DNA of 64,000 nucleotides from Tamarix chinensis (GCA_030549775.1 CM060180.1:31377090-31441089), one strand, 5' to 3'. Numbered from the stretch's first letter, positions 50,241 through 63,380 are shown. Notes: generated by a model from the letters alone, not told the origin. Translations and numbers: made by a program.

Positions 50241-52610
50241 TGTAATACCCTGAATTTTAGCTAACCCTAATCTTGAGTAATTAATATCTTAACCTAATTC
50301 TAACCTTGAAAAATATATTTTTTCTATCTTAACCTAACTCCCTAATCATAAATCTTAGCCTAACCCTACTTTTTATTTCCATTTATTAATATCTTCTTAA
50401 CCTAAACTAAATATCGAATTACCATTTAATTAAACTATCCTAATTTCCAAACCTAAATTATATTAATCTTATCCTAATAAAAACTAAACATATTAATCTC
50501 CCTATTTCTTTTCCCTCATTTCTTTTTTCTCTTTTTTCCCCTTTAGGCCGACCCCCTCTCTTTTTCCTTGCATGAAACATTGTCCACAAACAGTGCCTAC
50601 ACACCCCATGTGCATATACATGTATAGATATATGAATGTCCGGCATTAAATGCCCAACCACCCTCTCTTTTATCCCTTTTGTTCTACAACAATATCACAC
50701 CTTCTTCCTCCATCACCGCCTATTTTCCATCACAAAAAGAGCCCCAAAAGCCCACCGTTAGAAGCCGTTGTCATTTCTCCCTCACCACCTTTGGCTATTA
50801 TCACCATTTCCTGTCCTCCCCTTTGGCCACCCTTGCCGAACATCATCCCCAACCAGCTAAAACAGTCGCTTCCCCCTCCTTCTTCGACAACCACTACCAC
50901 AACCACATTTCTTCCTCTTCCTTTCCTTGCTGCAACAAATTTAACCAAAGCCTAAACTCCCCCCTTCGACAGCTTCCACTAAAGCTCAACTCCCTCATCT
51001 TTGGCATCTCTAACCGCACCACACCCTCTATCCTCTGGCATCTCCAACCACGCCACACCATGACCCTTTGAATCCCACCACCAAACATTAGCCCTCCTTC
51101 TTTTGGCCTCCATCACCATTTAAACCCCCATAGCAACAATAACTTGTGTTGTTGCTCCACCATCCCATGGCACAACCCATTATTTCCCCCTTTGTTTGTT
51201 TGTGCAAAGTTTTCCCAAACACCACCTTACTTGGTTTGGTTGTCTCCCTTCTTTCACCCTTCCATTTTCTTAAACATATCCTTGCTTATGTGGTTTAATC
51301 CTAATGGTATTTTATTATGATTTTCTTAGGTAATTTTCCTGTGATTCAGAAAGAGGCAGAATAGGATTTGCGTGTGTGGAGGCCGGAGTCATTTTTATAG
51401 GGATACTTGTCGCAATCTAGGGTTTTTGTTTGCTAAGTGTTATGCATCATTTTTTGTTGTGCCATATTATTTTTATTATGTGAATTAATATATAATTGTT
51501 GATACTATGATATGCGGTTGATATTATATAAATGAAAATGAATAAGTAAAGATCATGTGGTATTATTATCTTATGCGGAAAAATACTCGTTGTGAAATAT
51601 GAATGTATCATGAGTTTATTAATGGTATGATGAATGTGAAATGAGTATGATAAGGTATATGGAGAAAAATGTGGATTTGGAAATAATGTTACTAAACACT
51701 TAAGATTCATATGAAATAAGGGCTTTGTTACTTATAAGAGTATTTTGGTCAACATGGGTTAAATATGAGAATAATGGTATTTTAAGGTGTTATGTCATCT
51801 AAACTTTACCAAGGAATTTATATGAAGTTTTTGGAGTAGCTATGAATGATATAAGTTTGATAAAGTATGAAAATGGTTTGATCTGGGAATAGTAACCCTA
51901 AAACGATAAGGCTATTATTACATATGTGAAACGGTAGAGTTAGACTACGAAATTAGAATATGTTGTTAATATTAGTGTTTTGGGAATGTATATTGAATTT
52001 GGAATTTTTTTTTATCCCTGCAAGAAAAGTTATGATGGATTTGTGAAATTAGGGTTTATAAGGCTTAGGAATAGTAACTTTTAGGATAGGGTTATTATCG
52101 TATGTGCAGGAACTTAGTATTAAGCCTTGAAATTCAATTATGTTGATAATAATAATATTTGAGGAAGAGGTACTAAGTTTGGTGATTAAAAGAGTAACAG
52201 AAGAAGAGTTATGATAAAAGCGTGAAAATAGGTTTTGGGGAAATATAGGGGTCGTAACTTTAGAGAATGGCCTTATAATATCCGTTATGTGCTTACATGC
52301 TTTAAATGTATTCCATCATTTGAATTAATCACGAATAATACACTAATCATTTAAAGTAAAATATCACACGAGTCTGGCCAAGGTGCTTATGGATTCGTTC
52401 CACTGGATGATAATAGTGGCTTAGGTGTGTTATCACTTATCACTGAGAAGTGTTTTAGATCGTTCCACCAATTTAAGAATAGTGGCTCATGAGCATTTTG
52501 CCTTGAGAGGTGTTTTATAGGTCTATTCCACTGAACAATAATAGTGGTTCAATTGTGTTGTCCTTAAGAGGTGCTTCGATCTGTTCCACCGGATTAAGAA
52601 TAGTGGAACC
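50241..52610 (+). mobile_element. Gypsy-type LTR 'C', right copy (inverted relative to the left copy)
   Basis: Starts TGTAATACCCTGAATTTTAG at 50241, matching in reverse complement the start at 12989 (TGTAATACCCTAAATTTTAAC). A pyrimidine-rich island (50520-51300), an AT-rich part and four dyads of the CCACT...AGTGG type (52384-52605) follow, where LTR B interrupts it. Homology to 9233-12760 is clear in several stretches. Confidence 0.65.
50520..51300. other. Pyrimidine-rich island of LTR C (no gene)
   Basis: C+T-rich with overlapping open frames of about 100-130 codons, Pro/Ser/His-rich and without a domain. The counterpart of 11775-12730. Confidence 0.6.
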
Positions 52611-54242
52611 TATAATCCCCCAAAATTTTAAAAACCTATAATTTAATAAATAACTTTTATTTGAGGTAAATTAGCTTTTAAATTTATTTTATGGATTTTT
52701 TAGTATATAAAATTGGATAGGACTATTTAATAAATTAAAATAAATATTTTGTTATTTTATCATACTCATTTTATTTAAATAGTTTTCCAAACCAATATTT
52801 TACTAAAATTATCCTTTTTAAACCCATATATTTAATTATATTAAATTAAATTATTAAATAAATTTATTACCAAAAAAATATTACACTCTACTATTTTATA
52901 AATTAAATTATTATAATTTCTCCTATTTTTTCTTTTCCTTTTTTCCCTTTTTCTTTTTTTTCTCCTTTTTCCTCCTTTCTTTATTTTTCCTTTTTTTTTC
53001 TCCCTTCGGGCTGCCCGCACAGGCCTACCTCCCCCTCCCCTGTGCGATTGGGTCGTCAGCCCACTTCCCTCCCCTCCTCTCCTTCCTTCCCTGCCCGCGT
53101 CGACCAGCCTAGCTGCCCCACCCCCAGCCCTTCTTTCTTTTTCTTTCCTTCCCTCCCCTAGACCGGGCCGATCCACTTCTCTTCCCCCCCTCGCCCGGCC
53201 TTCCCTTCTTTCTCCCTTCTTCTTCTTCTTCCTTTCTTTGTCATCTATGCCCGACCGTCCTGCAAGCCACGCCCTGCAACTCCACCTCGATCAGCTGCCT
53301 TCCTCCCTACTACTCTCCCTACCTCTCTCTCTCTCCCCCGCCATTTTTTCCTGCCCCTCCTTGATCCGACCAACCCCCTCTCTCCTCACGCATGCTCCCC
53401 CTTACTTTCTCTCCTCCCCTTCCCTCTCCCTGCCACCCGACCGGCCGCCTACCACCTTATTGTCGCCCTGCAGCCACCTACTCTCCCCTTTCTCTCCCTC
53501 TTTTATTTTTTCTCTTCAACAACCTCTGTCCTACCCCATTTTCTTCGAGCCATTCTTCCTCCCCCGAATTCTTTCTCTCCTTTCCTTCTCCTTCCATTTC
53601 CATCCTTGTTTTGCACCGCCGCCTCCCTCTGCCGCTTCCACCGGTGCACCAACCCCCCTGCACCACTCCCTGCCACCCTACCTCAGCCCTGAGCCACCAC
53701 AACACCACCGTGAGCCCCCTGCAGCTCCCTTCTTCCTCCCCTCTTCTTTTTCCCTTCTTTTCCACCCTTCCTGATAACCTCCCTACAACCCCTCCTTCTG
53801 CCACCGTCCCGCCGCCTCTGTCGCCTCCCAAGCTACCAACCCACTCCCTACAACCTCTCCTACCACCCCATCACCTCCTTTGGCCGAAACCAACCCTTAT
53901 AACCCCTCATTTTCCTCCTCCCTTTTCCTTCCTTCTCAACCACCTCCACCTCGACAACCACCTTTGTAGCCTCGTCGCCACTGCCGCTGCCACCCTTGGC
54001 CACCAACAACCCATCCCCGACCACCACCTACACCCCCTCTCCACCCCTACACCCTTCCCTTGCCCTAAATCCTCCCCCACCTGTCCTTTTTAATAGCCCC
54101 AAAATTAGCACCCCTTCTTCCTTTCATACCACCTTCGACCCCTTTTTCTTCCTTGCCTTGCATGCAGCTCATGCTGCATGAGTAGTTGATTTGCTACCTT
54201 CCTTTGGGTTATTTTAGTTACTGATTTTAAGGTATAATAATA
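52611..54242 (+). mobile_element. Gypsy-type LTR 'B', right copy, cut by a copia element
   Basis: Starts TATAATCCCCCAAAATTTTA at 52611 and matches 9149-7670 in reverse complement: AT-rich start, cctataatttaataaata, tataaaattggatagga, pyrimidine island, catgcagctcatgctgcatgagtag and taaggtataataata. Homology stops at 54242, exactly where the copia LTR begins, so the copia inserted into B. The T for G in the second base of the terminus is a mutation. Confidence 0.7.
52920..54180. other. Pyrimidine-rich island of LTR B with long low-complexity frames
   Basis: Two overlapping plus-strand frames (53238-53774 and 53392-54093; 178 and 233 codons) and an antisense frame encode Pro/Ser/Leu/His-rich sequence. 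Overlap in several frames, absence of any domain and equivalent open frames in other LTR copies argue that these are composition effects. Confidence 0.6.
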
Positions 54243-55614
54243 TGTTGTGGATCGATACCAATTCAGAAAAATAAGATCTAATTAGAATCAATTAGAACAC
54301 ACAAGAATTGAAAAGAGAAGAACAATCAAGAACACAGATTGGGGAAATAGATGATCTTATTGATGTGAAGTAATTGTGATTACAAAGAGAATCAAAGAAA
54401 TTCTCACATAAATCACTCAATTCATCAAGGAATTACAATATAACTCAATAGAAGAAGAAGACGGCGTTCGCTCTTCGATTAGGGTTCTAATCACATGGTA
54501 TTTATACTATACGAAACTGTCATTAGCGAAAATCGAGGCGAAGCGAAAAACCTAAAAAACACGGATCGTATTTCATAAACACGGGCCCCCCGTGTTTCTT
54601 TTCAGCTTTGATAGTCTTTAGTATTTCGGCCACAACTTCTTCATATGACCTCTTATCAAGATAATTCTTGATGCGTTGGAAATCTAACAGAAAGATCTAC
54701 AACTTTTATGTTCATCACATTTCCAAATTCGAATTTCTTAAAGGTAAAATATTCACAGATTTCCAGAATAGTTCACAGTTCTACTCCAAATTCCTCTGAA
54801 ACACTTCACACACCAATCCAAGCTATTCTACACACCAAATACGAGTCACAAGCTCACAATTCTCCACATTGACGACGTATTTAAAGTAGCTAGTACCAAG
54901 AACACAAAAGACCATCTGTAAAAACCCCTGGGCCCCAAAAGGCCCTCATGGTACACAAACACCAACCAAGTCCGAGCAATGCTCGAACTTGCTCACCGTC
55001 AATGGCTTCGTTAGCATATCCGCTGGATTCTTAGCAGTAACCACCTTCTCCAACACAACCTTGCCTACAGCAATAGTACCTCAGATGAAGTGGTACCTGA
55101 TATCAATGTGCTTCGTCCGACGATGGAAAGAATTCTGATTCTTTGCCAAACAGATAGCACTCTGACTATCGCTACGAACAACGGGAGCACCATGACCAAA
55201 TCCAAGCTCACGAACGAAACCACCAAGCCACGAAGCTTCCTGAAAAGCCTTATTCATAGCCATATACTCAGCGGACAATGCAGTCACATCTTGCAAAGAT
55301 GACATCCAACTAATTGCTGAACCACCAAGACAAAACACATAACCTTTAGTGGATCTCCTATTATCAAGATCTCCACCATAATCAGAGTCAACGAACCCAG
55401 TCAACGCATCAGTCGACCTCCCATACTCCAAACAAGATGATGCAGTACCCTTCAAGTACCTCAGAATCCACTTCACCGCTTGCCAGTGAGCCTTCCCAGG
55501 ATTCGCCATATATCTGCTCACAACATTCACAACTTGAGCAATATCCGGCCTGGTACAAACCATAGCGTACATCATGCATCCCACAACATTAGAGTAGGGA
55601 ACTGTGGCCATCAA
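54243..55614 (-). mobile_element. Ty1/copia element, 3' part only
   Basis: The 3' LTR is 54243-54858 (616 bp; minus-strand TGTGAGC...CCACAACA). On the minus strand it is preceded by AATGTGGAGAAT, a copia-type polypurine tract. The interior to 55614 is the 3' end of pol. The rest is split off by LTR D at 55615 (minus-strand ...GGTGTTACA end), so the 5' half should lie beyond the window. Confidence 0.85.
54946..55614 (-). pseudogene. Copia pol 3' end: RNase H domain
   Basis: Minus-strand translation starts in the end of the RT/connection region (YSNVVGCMMYAMVCTRPDIA, then HWQAVKWILRYLKGT) and continues into RNase H. GFVDSDYGGDLDNRRS holds the first catalytic Asp, LSAEYMA the Glu and RSDSQSAICLAKN the next Asp, then HIDIRYHFI. 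An in-frame TGA at about 55081 replaces the usual codon after HFI, after which the frame continues (LEKVVTAKNPADMLTKPL) to a stop at 54946-54948. The copy is truncated at its 5' side by LTR D. In an active element the domain removes the RNA of the RNA-DNA hybrid. Confidence 0.93.
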
Positions 55615-57279
55615 TGTAACACCCCCAAAATTCACTACTGAAAAATTTCATTAATTAAAAGAAAATTAGCAGAAGCAAATTAATAAACCGTGAACTTCGG
55701 GGATATTACCGCCACACTTAGTACCAGACCAGTTCACTCCTACCGTTCCAGTACCAAATGCTAAGGCTAAAAAGGTAAAAGACGATTTTACGAGAAACTG
55801 AAGCATATAAAAATCAGATAAGCACAGTAAATAATTTACGAGAGTAAAATCAAACAACGGTGGTTACAAAATAACAAATACATCGAAGTTAAAAGAGATA
55901 AATCAAAACCCTAAAATTTACCGGATAGTACCTTACGCTCTTTCTCGAAAGCCCACTTGAATAGCACCGAACACGACCTGAAAGGGGCACTGCCCATTGA
56001 ATAGGCAAGGGCCCCATGAAGGGAACCCTTCAGTACTACGGTACTGAGTAACCCTTTAAAATGCACTTAAAAACAAGCACGCAATGCCACACATGATATA
56101 CTAGGATATCCGTTCATAACGACATATGTAAATATAACAATCAGATCCATACATTCACATATTCAACAGGTCAATCAGATATTAATGGTGTATACGTAAC
56201 ATTCACCTTTGTCCATTTGCATACTTAACAAGTTAACCGAATACTAATAGGCCATAATGAATAATCGATACTTTAGGGCCTTAAGGCCATTAGTCCGTCA
56301 TTAATCAATCATCTCGGATTTTAAATGTCCATGTGAGTGCGGGAATCCCACTATTATAACCGGTGGACCGGAAATATATACAGGGCAAAACGCTCCTGGC
56401 CATTATTATTCGCCGGTGGGTCGGTGTAATACCCCATATTTTAAAATTTAATTTTATTAAGGTTAATTATTTTATTAGCGTAATTTGATATAAATATTTA
56501 ATTATTTTAATTTTAGTTTGTTTTATGGATTTGTCGATAATTTTGACTTCATAATTGAATTTAATTAATCATTGTCATTGCGGATGATTTTAAATAAATT
56601 CGTTCACGACCATGATTTTATTATATTCATATGATTTCGATTTTCAGTTAAAAATATGTATTTTTGTTCTTCTCGTATTTTGATTTTTAATATTTTAGAT
56701 TCGTTTTCGACTATAACTTCGTCGTATGATTACGACTTTGTTTTGGAGTTATATTTCGTTAGCGATATATATTATTTAAATTATAAAATTTTTGTTTAAA
56801 ATAGTCAAATTTATTTTATCAATTTTATCTGTAGAAAATATTTCCGACATTAAATTTATTTGTTTCCGAAGTCATTAAGATCTTCGGAAAGTTTTAAATT
56901 AAAAAGATTTTCGAAGCTTATTTATGGATTTCTTTCAAAAATTAATTTTTTTCCGTTTTACCTTTTTTGGTTGCGAAAGATCAATTTCGGAAATTATTTA
57001 AATTAGTCTCGGTTTATTAGAATTTAATTTAAATATTTACTTATATGCTTTTAAATATTATTTCGAGGTCTTATAATGTATTTCCATAAATAATATAAAT
57101 TTTTAGGTTCATCGGTAAATTCTTCCGAAAATATTTCTGAAATTCTGTATATAGCTCTTATATCGATTTTAAGCCTTCGGAACCTTACGAAATGATTTTT
57201 CGTTAAATAAATTTTAGATAAATTTTTCTAACAATATTTTTTGATGTTAGTATTTAGTTATATGTGTGTATCTGCAAAA

Positions 57280-57610
57280 AGAAAAGAAAAAAAAAACAAA
57301 AATCCCGAAACCAGCCCCTTCCTCCTCTTCTTTTCCTTTCTCTTCTCTTCTCTCTCTTCTCTTCTCTTTCCCTTTCCCGACCTGCTCCCTGTTCGCAGCC
57401 CCAACCCCAGCCCTCATCTCCTCCCTGCTCCTCCACGCTAGCACACCTCCAGCCACCGCAACTGCAGCAACAACCGCTGCAAATGCCGCAGAAGTGCAGC
57501 AGTAGCGGATGGAAGCAGTAGCAGCGAACTGGAGTGACAGCGCCGCCGCCGTCCGATCACCGCCAACGTCTCCCGACCACCGGCGAGTTGTCCTTGTCCT
57601 CCGGCGAAGC
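57280..57610. other. CT-rich then GC-rich island in E
   Basis: A cttctcttctc run is followed by GC-rich DNA with GCAGCA and CCGCCG triplets. Short overlapping open frames exist on both strands. The position matches the islands of A, B and C. No gene is claimed. Confidence 0.6.
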
Positions 57611-57869
57611 TTCTCCGGCCTTCTATTGTCCTGATTTGTTGGTTTTGTTTGGTATAAAATTCTAAAAACCCTAACTTTTGATTTGATTAATTGAGTATAA
57701 ATTAGCTTATGAAAAGTTAAATTGATTGTTTGATTATGTATATATATGTTGTATGATTGATTTAGAGTGGTTAATTGTAGTGTATTTGGTTGATTTGTGA
57801 AAATTGAATTTTTGGCCGGGTTATGTCCGAATTTTTCATATTCGTCCATTTAGCTATTTTGGATAAATT

Positions 57870-58465
57870 GATTTTACAATATACTATGAAATGTATCTAA
57901 TTTCATGTTGGAACTGTCAATTTGAGAAATTTATGCGGAATTAATCGGAATTGACCTTCTATGTCAAAATCCGTGTGTGATGAAATTGGGTTGCATAATT
58001 GAGTCGTTTTACTCAATTGATTTTGTAATATCATTTGAAATGTATTTAATTTTATATTGAAAGTGTTGATTTGGGAAAATTGTGTGAAATTGATCGGAAA
58101 TAGATTTTTAGGTCAAAACTCTTGCGGGTTTAAATTGGATTGTGTAATCAGGTTGTTTTATTCAATTGATTATATAATTTACATTAGAATACATTTAATT
58201 ACATTTCTGAATTGTCAATTTATATATTTTAGCAAGAATTGATCGGATTTACGTTCCGGGCTAAAAAACTTTAATTATGCTAAATTGTGTATTTATTTTA
58301 TTAGTTTTGAGCAATTGGTTATATGATATGTTATAAAATATGTCAAATTACATTTCTAAACATTCAATTTAATTAAATTTATGGAATTTAACCGAATTGC
58401 ATTTTCGGGCCTAAAACCCTAGAATTCAAATGAAATTATGAAATTTATCATTTGTATAGTTGTTT
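57870..58465. repeat. 149-bp tandem repeat, four copies, in E
   Basis: The homologous starts gattttacaatat, gattttgtaatat, gattatataattt and ggttatatgatat lie at 57870, 58019, 58168 and 58317, exactly 149 bp apart each time. Each unit continues with aaatgtatctaat-like and gaattgatcgga-like words. Copies are diverged, but spacing is kept without indels. Confidence 0.85.
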
Positions 58466-59516
58466 TTCTAAAATTAAATTTATTGAAATAGTTGAAATGA
58501 TCCTATATGCATTCTAATACCTTCGATTGTAATTAATTGAATTGGATTATTCGAATTTGTCTTGGGTTGTGAAACACTAATTTCGGAAACCGATAGTCTT
58601 AAGTTGGCTACTCGGAAGATTGCTTTTGTTAAAATTGATTCTCTAGATTTATTTAAAATTAGTTTAATAGTACTCTTAAGCTATCAATTTGAGATAATAA
58701 AAGTTAATTAGTCGGTTCGTAGTGCGGGCATTAAAAACCCTAATTTTGGAGATGGTTTTATATAATTAATTATGCTATGCTTCTTTTACCTAATCGATTT
58801 CCAGATTTGACTTTAAATAATTTGAATTATGTTTTTATCTTATCGTGTTGGATTTGGTTCTATGCAAATGGTTGGTTGTCCTTTGGATTGTAAAACCTAA
58901 TGAATAAGTCATTTTTGATAAAATAGCTTATAATTTATTATTCTTTCCCCGACTTTCCAAATCAATTTGAAATGTTCCAAGTGATAAGTGTTAATTCGAT
59001 TTGGTTAATATTTAATTTTAAATCTTAATCGAGCTACGCTCGCAAGTCATAGGTTTTGTGCACGTTTTTCAAGAAATGTTGTTTGTGTCCGTTTGTGTTG
59101 ATTTTATTATAATTGAATTATTGATCGATAAGATAGTTTCTAACCTAGTTCTGATTTCCATCGGTGATTTAGGAAAACTTTCTCGTGGATTGTCGAGCTT
59201 TTGATAGCTCTCTCTTTCTCAATTTACTTAGCTAGCTTCGGACTTAGGTAAGTCATTACTTACCTTACTTATGACGAAATATCGATGTATGTCTGCTTGG
59301 AGTGGAAGGTGATGATGATGCTTGACGATTATTTAATTATGTCAAGAACATGCTATGTTCTATATGGTAATTGCATGAATGTATGAATTTATAGCCTCAA
59401 TGTAAAGCATGTTAATATGACACTTAAATATTGTATGGGTGTAAGTGTGTGAAGGGATGAGTATGGATTGAAATTGTATGATGCCTTGTGCTGTATTTTA
59501 TGCCATGGACTTATTC

Positions 59517-59700
59517 AGCTTTAATGCTCCTAAAATTATTCGGCTTTAATGCCACATGAATTGGATCAGTTTTAATGCCTCTGGAATCGATCGACTTTAA
59601 TGCCACTTGAATTGGTTCGGCTTTAACGCCATTTGGATTGGTTCGGCTTAAATGCCGCTTGAAATTTATCGACTTTAATGCCGCTTGGCTTTCATGCCAC
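59517..59700. repeat. About 26-bp tandem repeat, seven copies, in E
   Basis: Units of the form CGGCTTTAATGCCACTTGAATTGGTT, with 25-26-bp spacing and scattered substitutions. Confidence 0.85.
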
Positions 59701-62429
59701 TTAAAATTGATATAATAATGGATATTCATTGTATTGATGGATGTGAGCTAAGTGCTATTATGTGGGCCTAATTTATGATTGGCTAAATCCTTGAATAAAA
59801 TATTAATCACTTAAAGTGAAAGATCTTGAGTGGGATTGTATCACTCGGGGTAGCTATCCGAGTTAGGTTTGGTATTCACTTGGTACCATTCCGGTGTTTT
59901 CTATTCTGTGATCCCGGGTGCCTTACGAGGTCCGAAGAGGCCCTCTTCTACTCTATAGGTGTCTCGATCTATTTCGGCCATATAGTGGGTATGCATACTT
60001 AAGTGATTAGGTGTCCTATTTATTGGTGGTCTGGTTACGTTTCTGGGCGGACCAACTAGGGCTAGTACCGTTCGAGTACTAGATTAGTTGTTACGATCTC
60101 TTTGAGTCTCCGTCCTCAAGATAATATAAACAAATGGTGGTGATCATAATAAAGGAATATAATCACAAATTATTCTCGTTGGCTCTTGGACTTTATATTT
60201 CTATTTCCTATACATGTCTCTTGATTCTATCATACAATAGTGTTTCCATATGACAAATGTTTGTATTCAATTATCATATGATCTATTATTTAAATCACAT
60301 GTGGGACTTGCGTGTAGAATGATACCTTCTAGAATAGTGTGTGATTCTTAGCATGTGATCATGATTTCTTGTACGCTTGTACCTTAAGTATTATCATGTC
60401 TAGTTATGTATTGTAAGCATGAGTCTGTGACCCCATGTTTTATGGTGTGTGTATCATATGTATAATCGAGCATGAATTATTGTATGAGTAGAATGATGTA
60501 TGTATCGCATGTATAATTGAACATAAGTATTGTAAGTTGAATGTTCCGTATCTTATATGCATATGTTTCTTTCCATGAGTAGGGTAGTCTTGATTTACTC
60601 AGTACCGGACCCGTACTGATACTACCTTGGTTGTTTGGGTCCTGTGATGATCCACTGATGGTGGAGAGCAGACCTTTGTGCAGGTTCGGTATTAAATGTG
60701 TTATTGTTGGGAGGAATATTTTCCTTGGATTTTGAGAGTAGGCTATCCGGTGATTCGATTTGGCAAATAAAGTTTGCTCCACTGTTGGGATGCCCCTTGG
60801 TTCTCTTTTCAGATTTTATTGTATCCCAAATGTATTATTTTGGTGTATAAATCATTTATTTGATTTGTAATTAGTTGGTTTGTAATTTTGTGGGAGATGT
60901 ATTTGGATTTAATATCCTTTATCTTTTTAAGTTTTAAAGTCCAAGATTATTTTACAGGTTTTTATTGATTTATTCAAAGATGATTTTATTCAGTGAAATT
61001 GTTCACTTTCCATCTGCATGTGGATATCTCCTTGTGGGAGTTTATCCTCACCGCATAGATGTTGGTTGAATTTTTTTGGACAGGTTTTAGCCTTGCATCT
61101 AGCATGAGATAGATGGTGGACATTTATCTTGTGTTAGGTGTGGCGGTAACATTCCCCAAATTGTGTTTTAGCTTCCGCATTATTCTCTTAAACTCAAAAA
61201 TTTTCAGGAGTGAAATTTGGGGGTGTTACAGTCGGTCTCCAGGGCAGAACACTCCTGGCCACTATTATTCACCGGTGGACCGGTCTGCCCCGACTCACAA
61301 GGTATTCCACTATAAGTGATTAGTATCTTCCCTATATCTTATCGATTTTACGTTTGGTTTGCTGAGCACGGAATCCCCCACTATTATAGTCGGTGGACCG
61401 GAAATATATACAGGACAAAACGCTCCTGGCCACTATTATTCGCCGGTGGGTCGGTCTCCAAGGCACCCCGACTCCTGGCCACTATTATTCGCCGGTGGAC
61501 CGGTTTGGGCCCGGCTCATCATCTTCCTCTTTAAGTGATTAGTGTCTTAAACGTATCTTATTCGGAAGTATTTCACCCTTGACATGCATGGCTAACTATA
61601 TCCACACTTATCCTCCCAGGAGGGCCCGCCCTATATCTTGAGACTTCTGCACCTCGTAACTCGGTTTTCTCCAAAAACCCTAACTCGGGCCTATGTGGCC
61701 CATCCTTCTCTGTCGTACACATCCCGACTATTTCAACATCCCACACGTCACGACCCTTAGATCCAACCCTCACTTTCTACCCCACTCATTCTCTTTTACT
61801 TTTATTATTTTCTTTTTCTTTTTCCACCTTCTCACATTAGGGTTTCTTCCTAAACCCTAGTTTGGTCTCCTACGCACCCTTATACTGTCCCACATACTAT
61901 TTTTCGCCCGAAGCTCCCAAACACCCAAACGACACTTCTGTTACCTTCTTCGCGTCCCGAGGTAACTTTTCATACGTAAAGTCTGCCCCCATGCGGACTC
62001 TAACCATCCCATGCAAACCCTAGTTTATCCCATACCTACATTAGCCAACTTACTTCCCCTTGGTTATCTTTCTCTCTCATTACTCTTTTTCATACCTCCA
62101 TACCCGATTACCACATTAATTATCCTAGCATGCATGTCCCTAAGGGCCACATCGCATCACATCATAAAATATAGCATATCCATATAAGCACATACCAAAA
62201 GGGGCACATGAACACACCTTGGTTCCAAGCCATGCCACACGTGAAACAATTAAAACAATAGCATATAGATCTCGACATAAAAATCATACAGGGCATCCAG
62301 GGCATCCAAGGCATGTAGGACATATAGCACACATTCGACTTTAGCTACACCCTTACTCGGTTTAGGTTACCGAGCTATCTTTCACATAAATTAAGCCACT
62401 AAACGCCCTTTATAATCGTTACACTTATT

Positions 62430-63380
62430 ATATTTCCCATTTAGTTGGTTAGATTAATAATTTGCCCTTTTTCCTTTACTATAATTAATAAATTATCCTT
62501 GAGTTGGTCAAATTACCAAATTACGCTTCCTCCTTATCCTAATTATCAAATTAATCCTTTATTTAGTTAATTACCAACTTACCGTCCTCTATTATCAATT
62601 ACCAACTACCTTACTCCGTTATCAAAATTACCAAATTATCCCTGGTTGGTTAAATTATCAAATTGTCCTTTTATATGATCATAATTACCAAACTACCCTT
62701 CTCCTTCATCAAATTTACTAAATTACCCCTTGGTCATTTAAATTACCAAATTGCCCTTTTTAATTGTCATGATTACTAAACTACCCTACTCCATTATTAA
62801 ATTATCAAATTACCCTTTAGTTATTTAAATTATTATTTTACCCTTCTCAATTACCAATTTACTCCCTTCAAATTTTCACTTTTACCTCTTTGATTTACAA
62901 AATTACCGTTTTACCCCTTTACCTTCAACTTTACCATTTTACCCCTTAACTCCCAAAAATTACCACATCGCCCTTTTACTTATAAAATTTCCATTTATCC
63001 TTAATTATGAAATTACTATCTTACCTCTTTTAATTTCTAAATTATCATTCTACCTATTAATCACAAAATTACTACCTTACCCTCTAATTATCAAATTATA
63101 ATTTTACCCTTTTATTACCAATTACCAAATTGTCCTTTTATTACAAAATTACCAACTTGCCCTTTTATTACAAATTACCAAATTGCCCTTTTATTACAAA
63201 TTACCAACTTGCCCTTTTATTACAAAATTACAAAATTGCCCTTTTATTATAAATTACCAAATTTCCCCCTTTTATCATAAAATTACAAAATAGCCCTTTT
63301 ATTACAAATTAACAATTTGCCCTTTTGTTACAAAATTACCAATTTATCCTTCCACTTACAAATTTACCATATTACCCCTT
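62430..63380. repeat. AATTACCAAATTGCCCTTTTATT minisatellite (right copy)
   Basis: Degenerate 25-30-bp units, most regular at 63110-63350. Shared with 6640-7060. In the LTR sense it reads AAGGGCAATTTGGTAATT. Confidence 0.8.

Larger units (their letters stand above)
56425..61230 (+). mobile_element. Complete 4,806-bp LTR-like unit 'E' (probable solo LTR) with perfect target duplication
   Basis: Termini TGTAATACCCC and GGGGGTGTTACA fit this gypsy LTR family. The flanking pentamer GTCGG occurs at 56420-56424 and 61231-61235. No second LTR start, primer site, polypurine tract or pol motif lies inside, so it looks like a solo LTR left by LTR-LTR recombination. A very large non-autonomous unit is the alternative. 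Inside are a CT-rich then GC-rich island (57280-57600), a 149-bp tandem array, a 26-bp array and the family's actcagtacc motif at about 60597. Confidence 0.85.

Noticed and set aside
53238..54093. Long Pro/Ser-rich plus-strand open frames as protein-coding genes
   Set aside because: They overlap in two frames and antisense, have no domain, and lie in a pyrimidine-rich LTR island where stop codons are rare.
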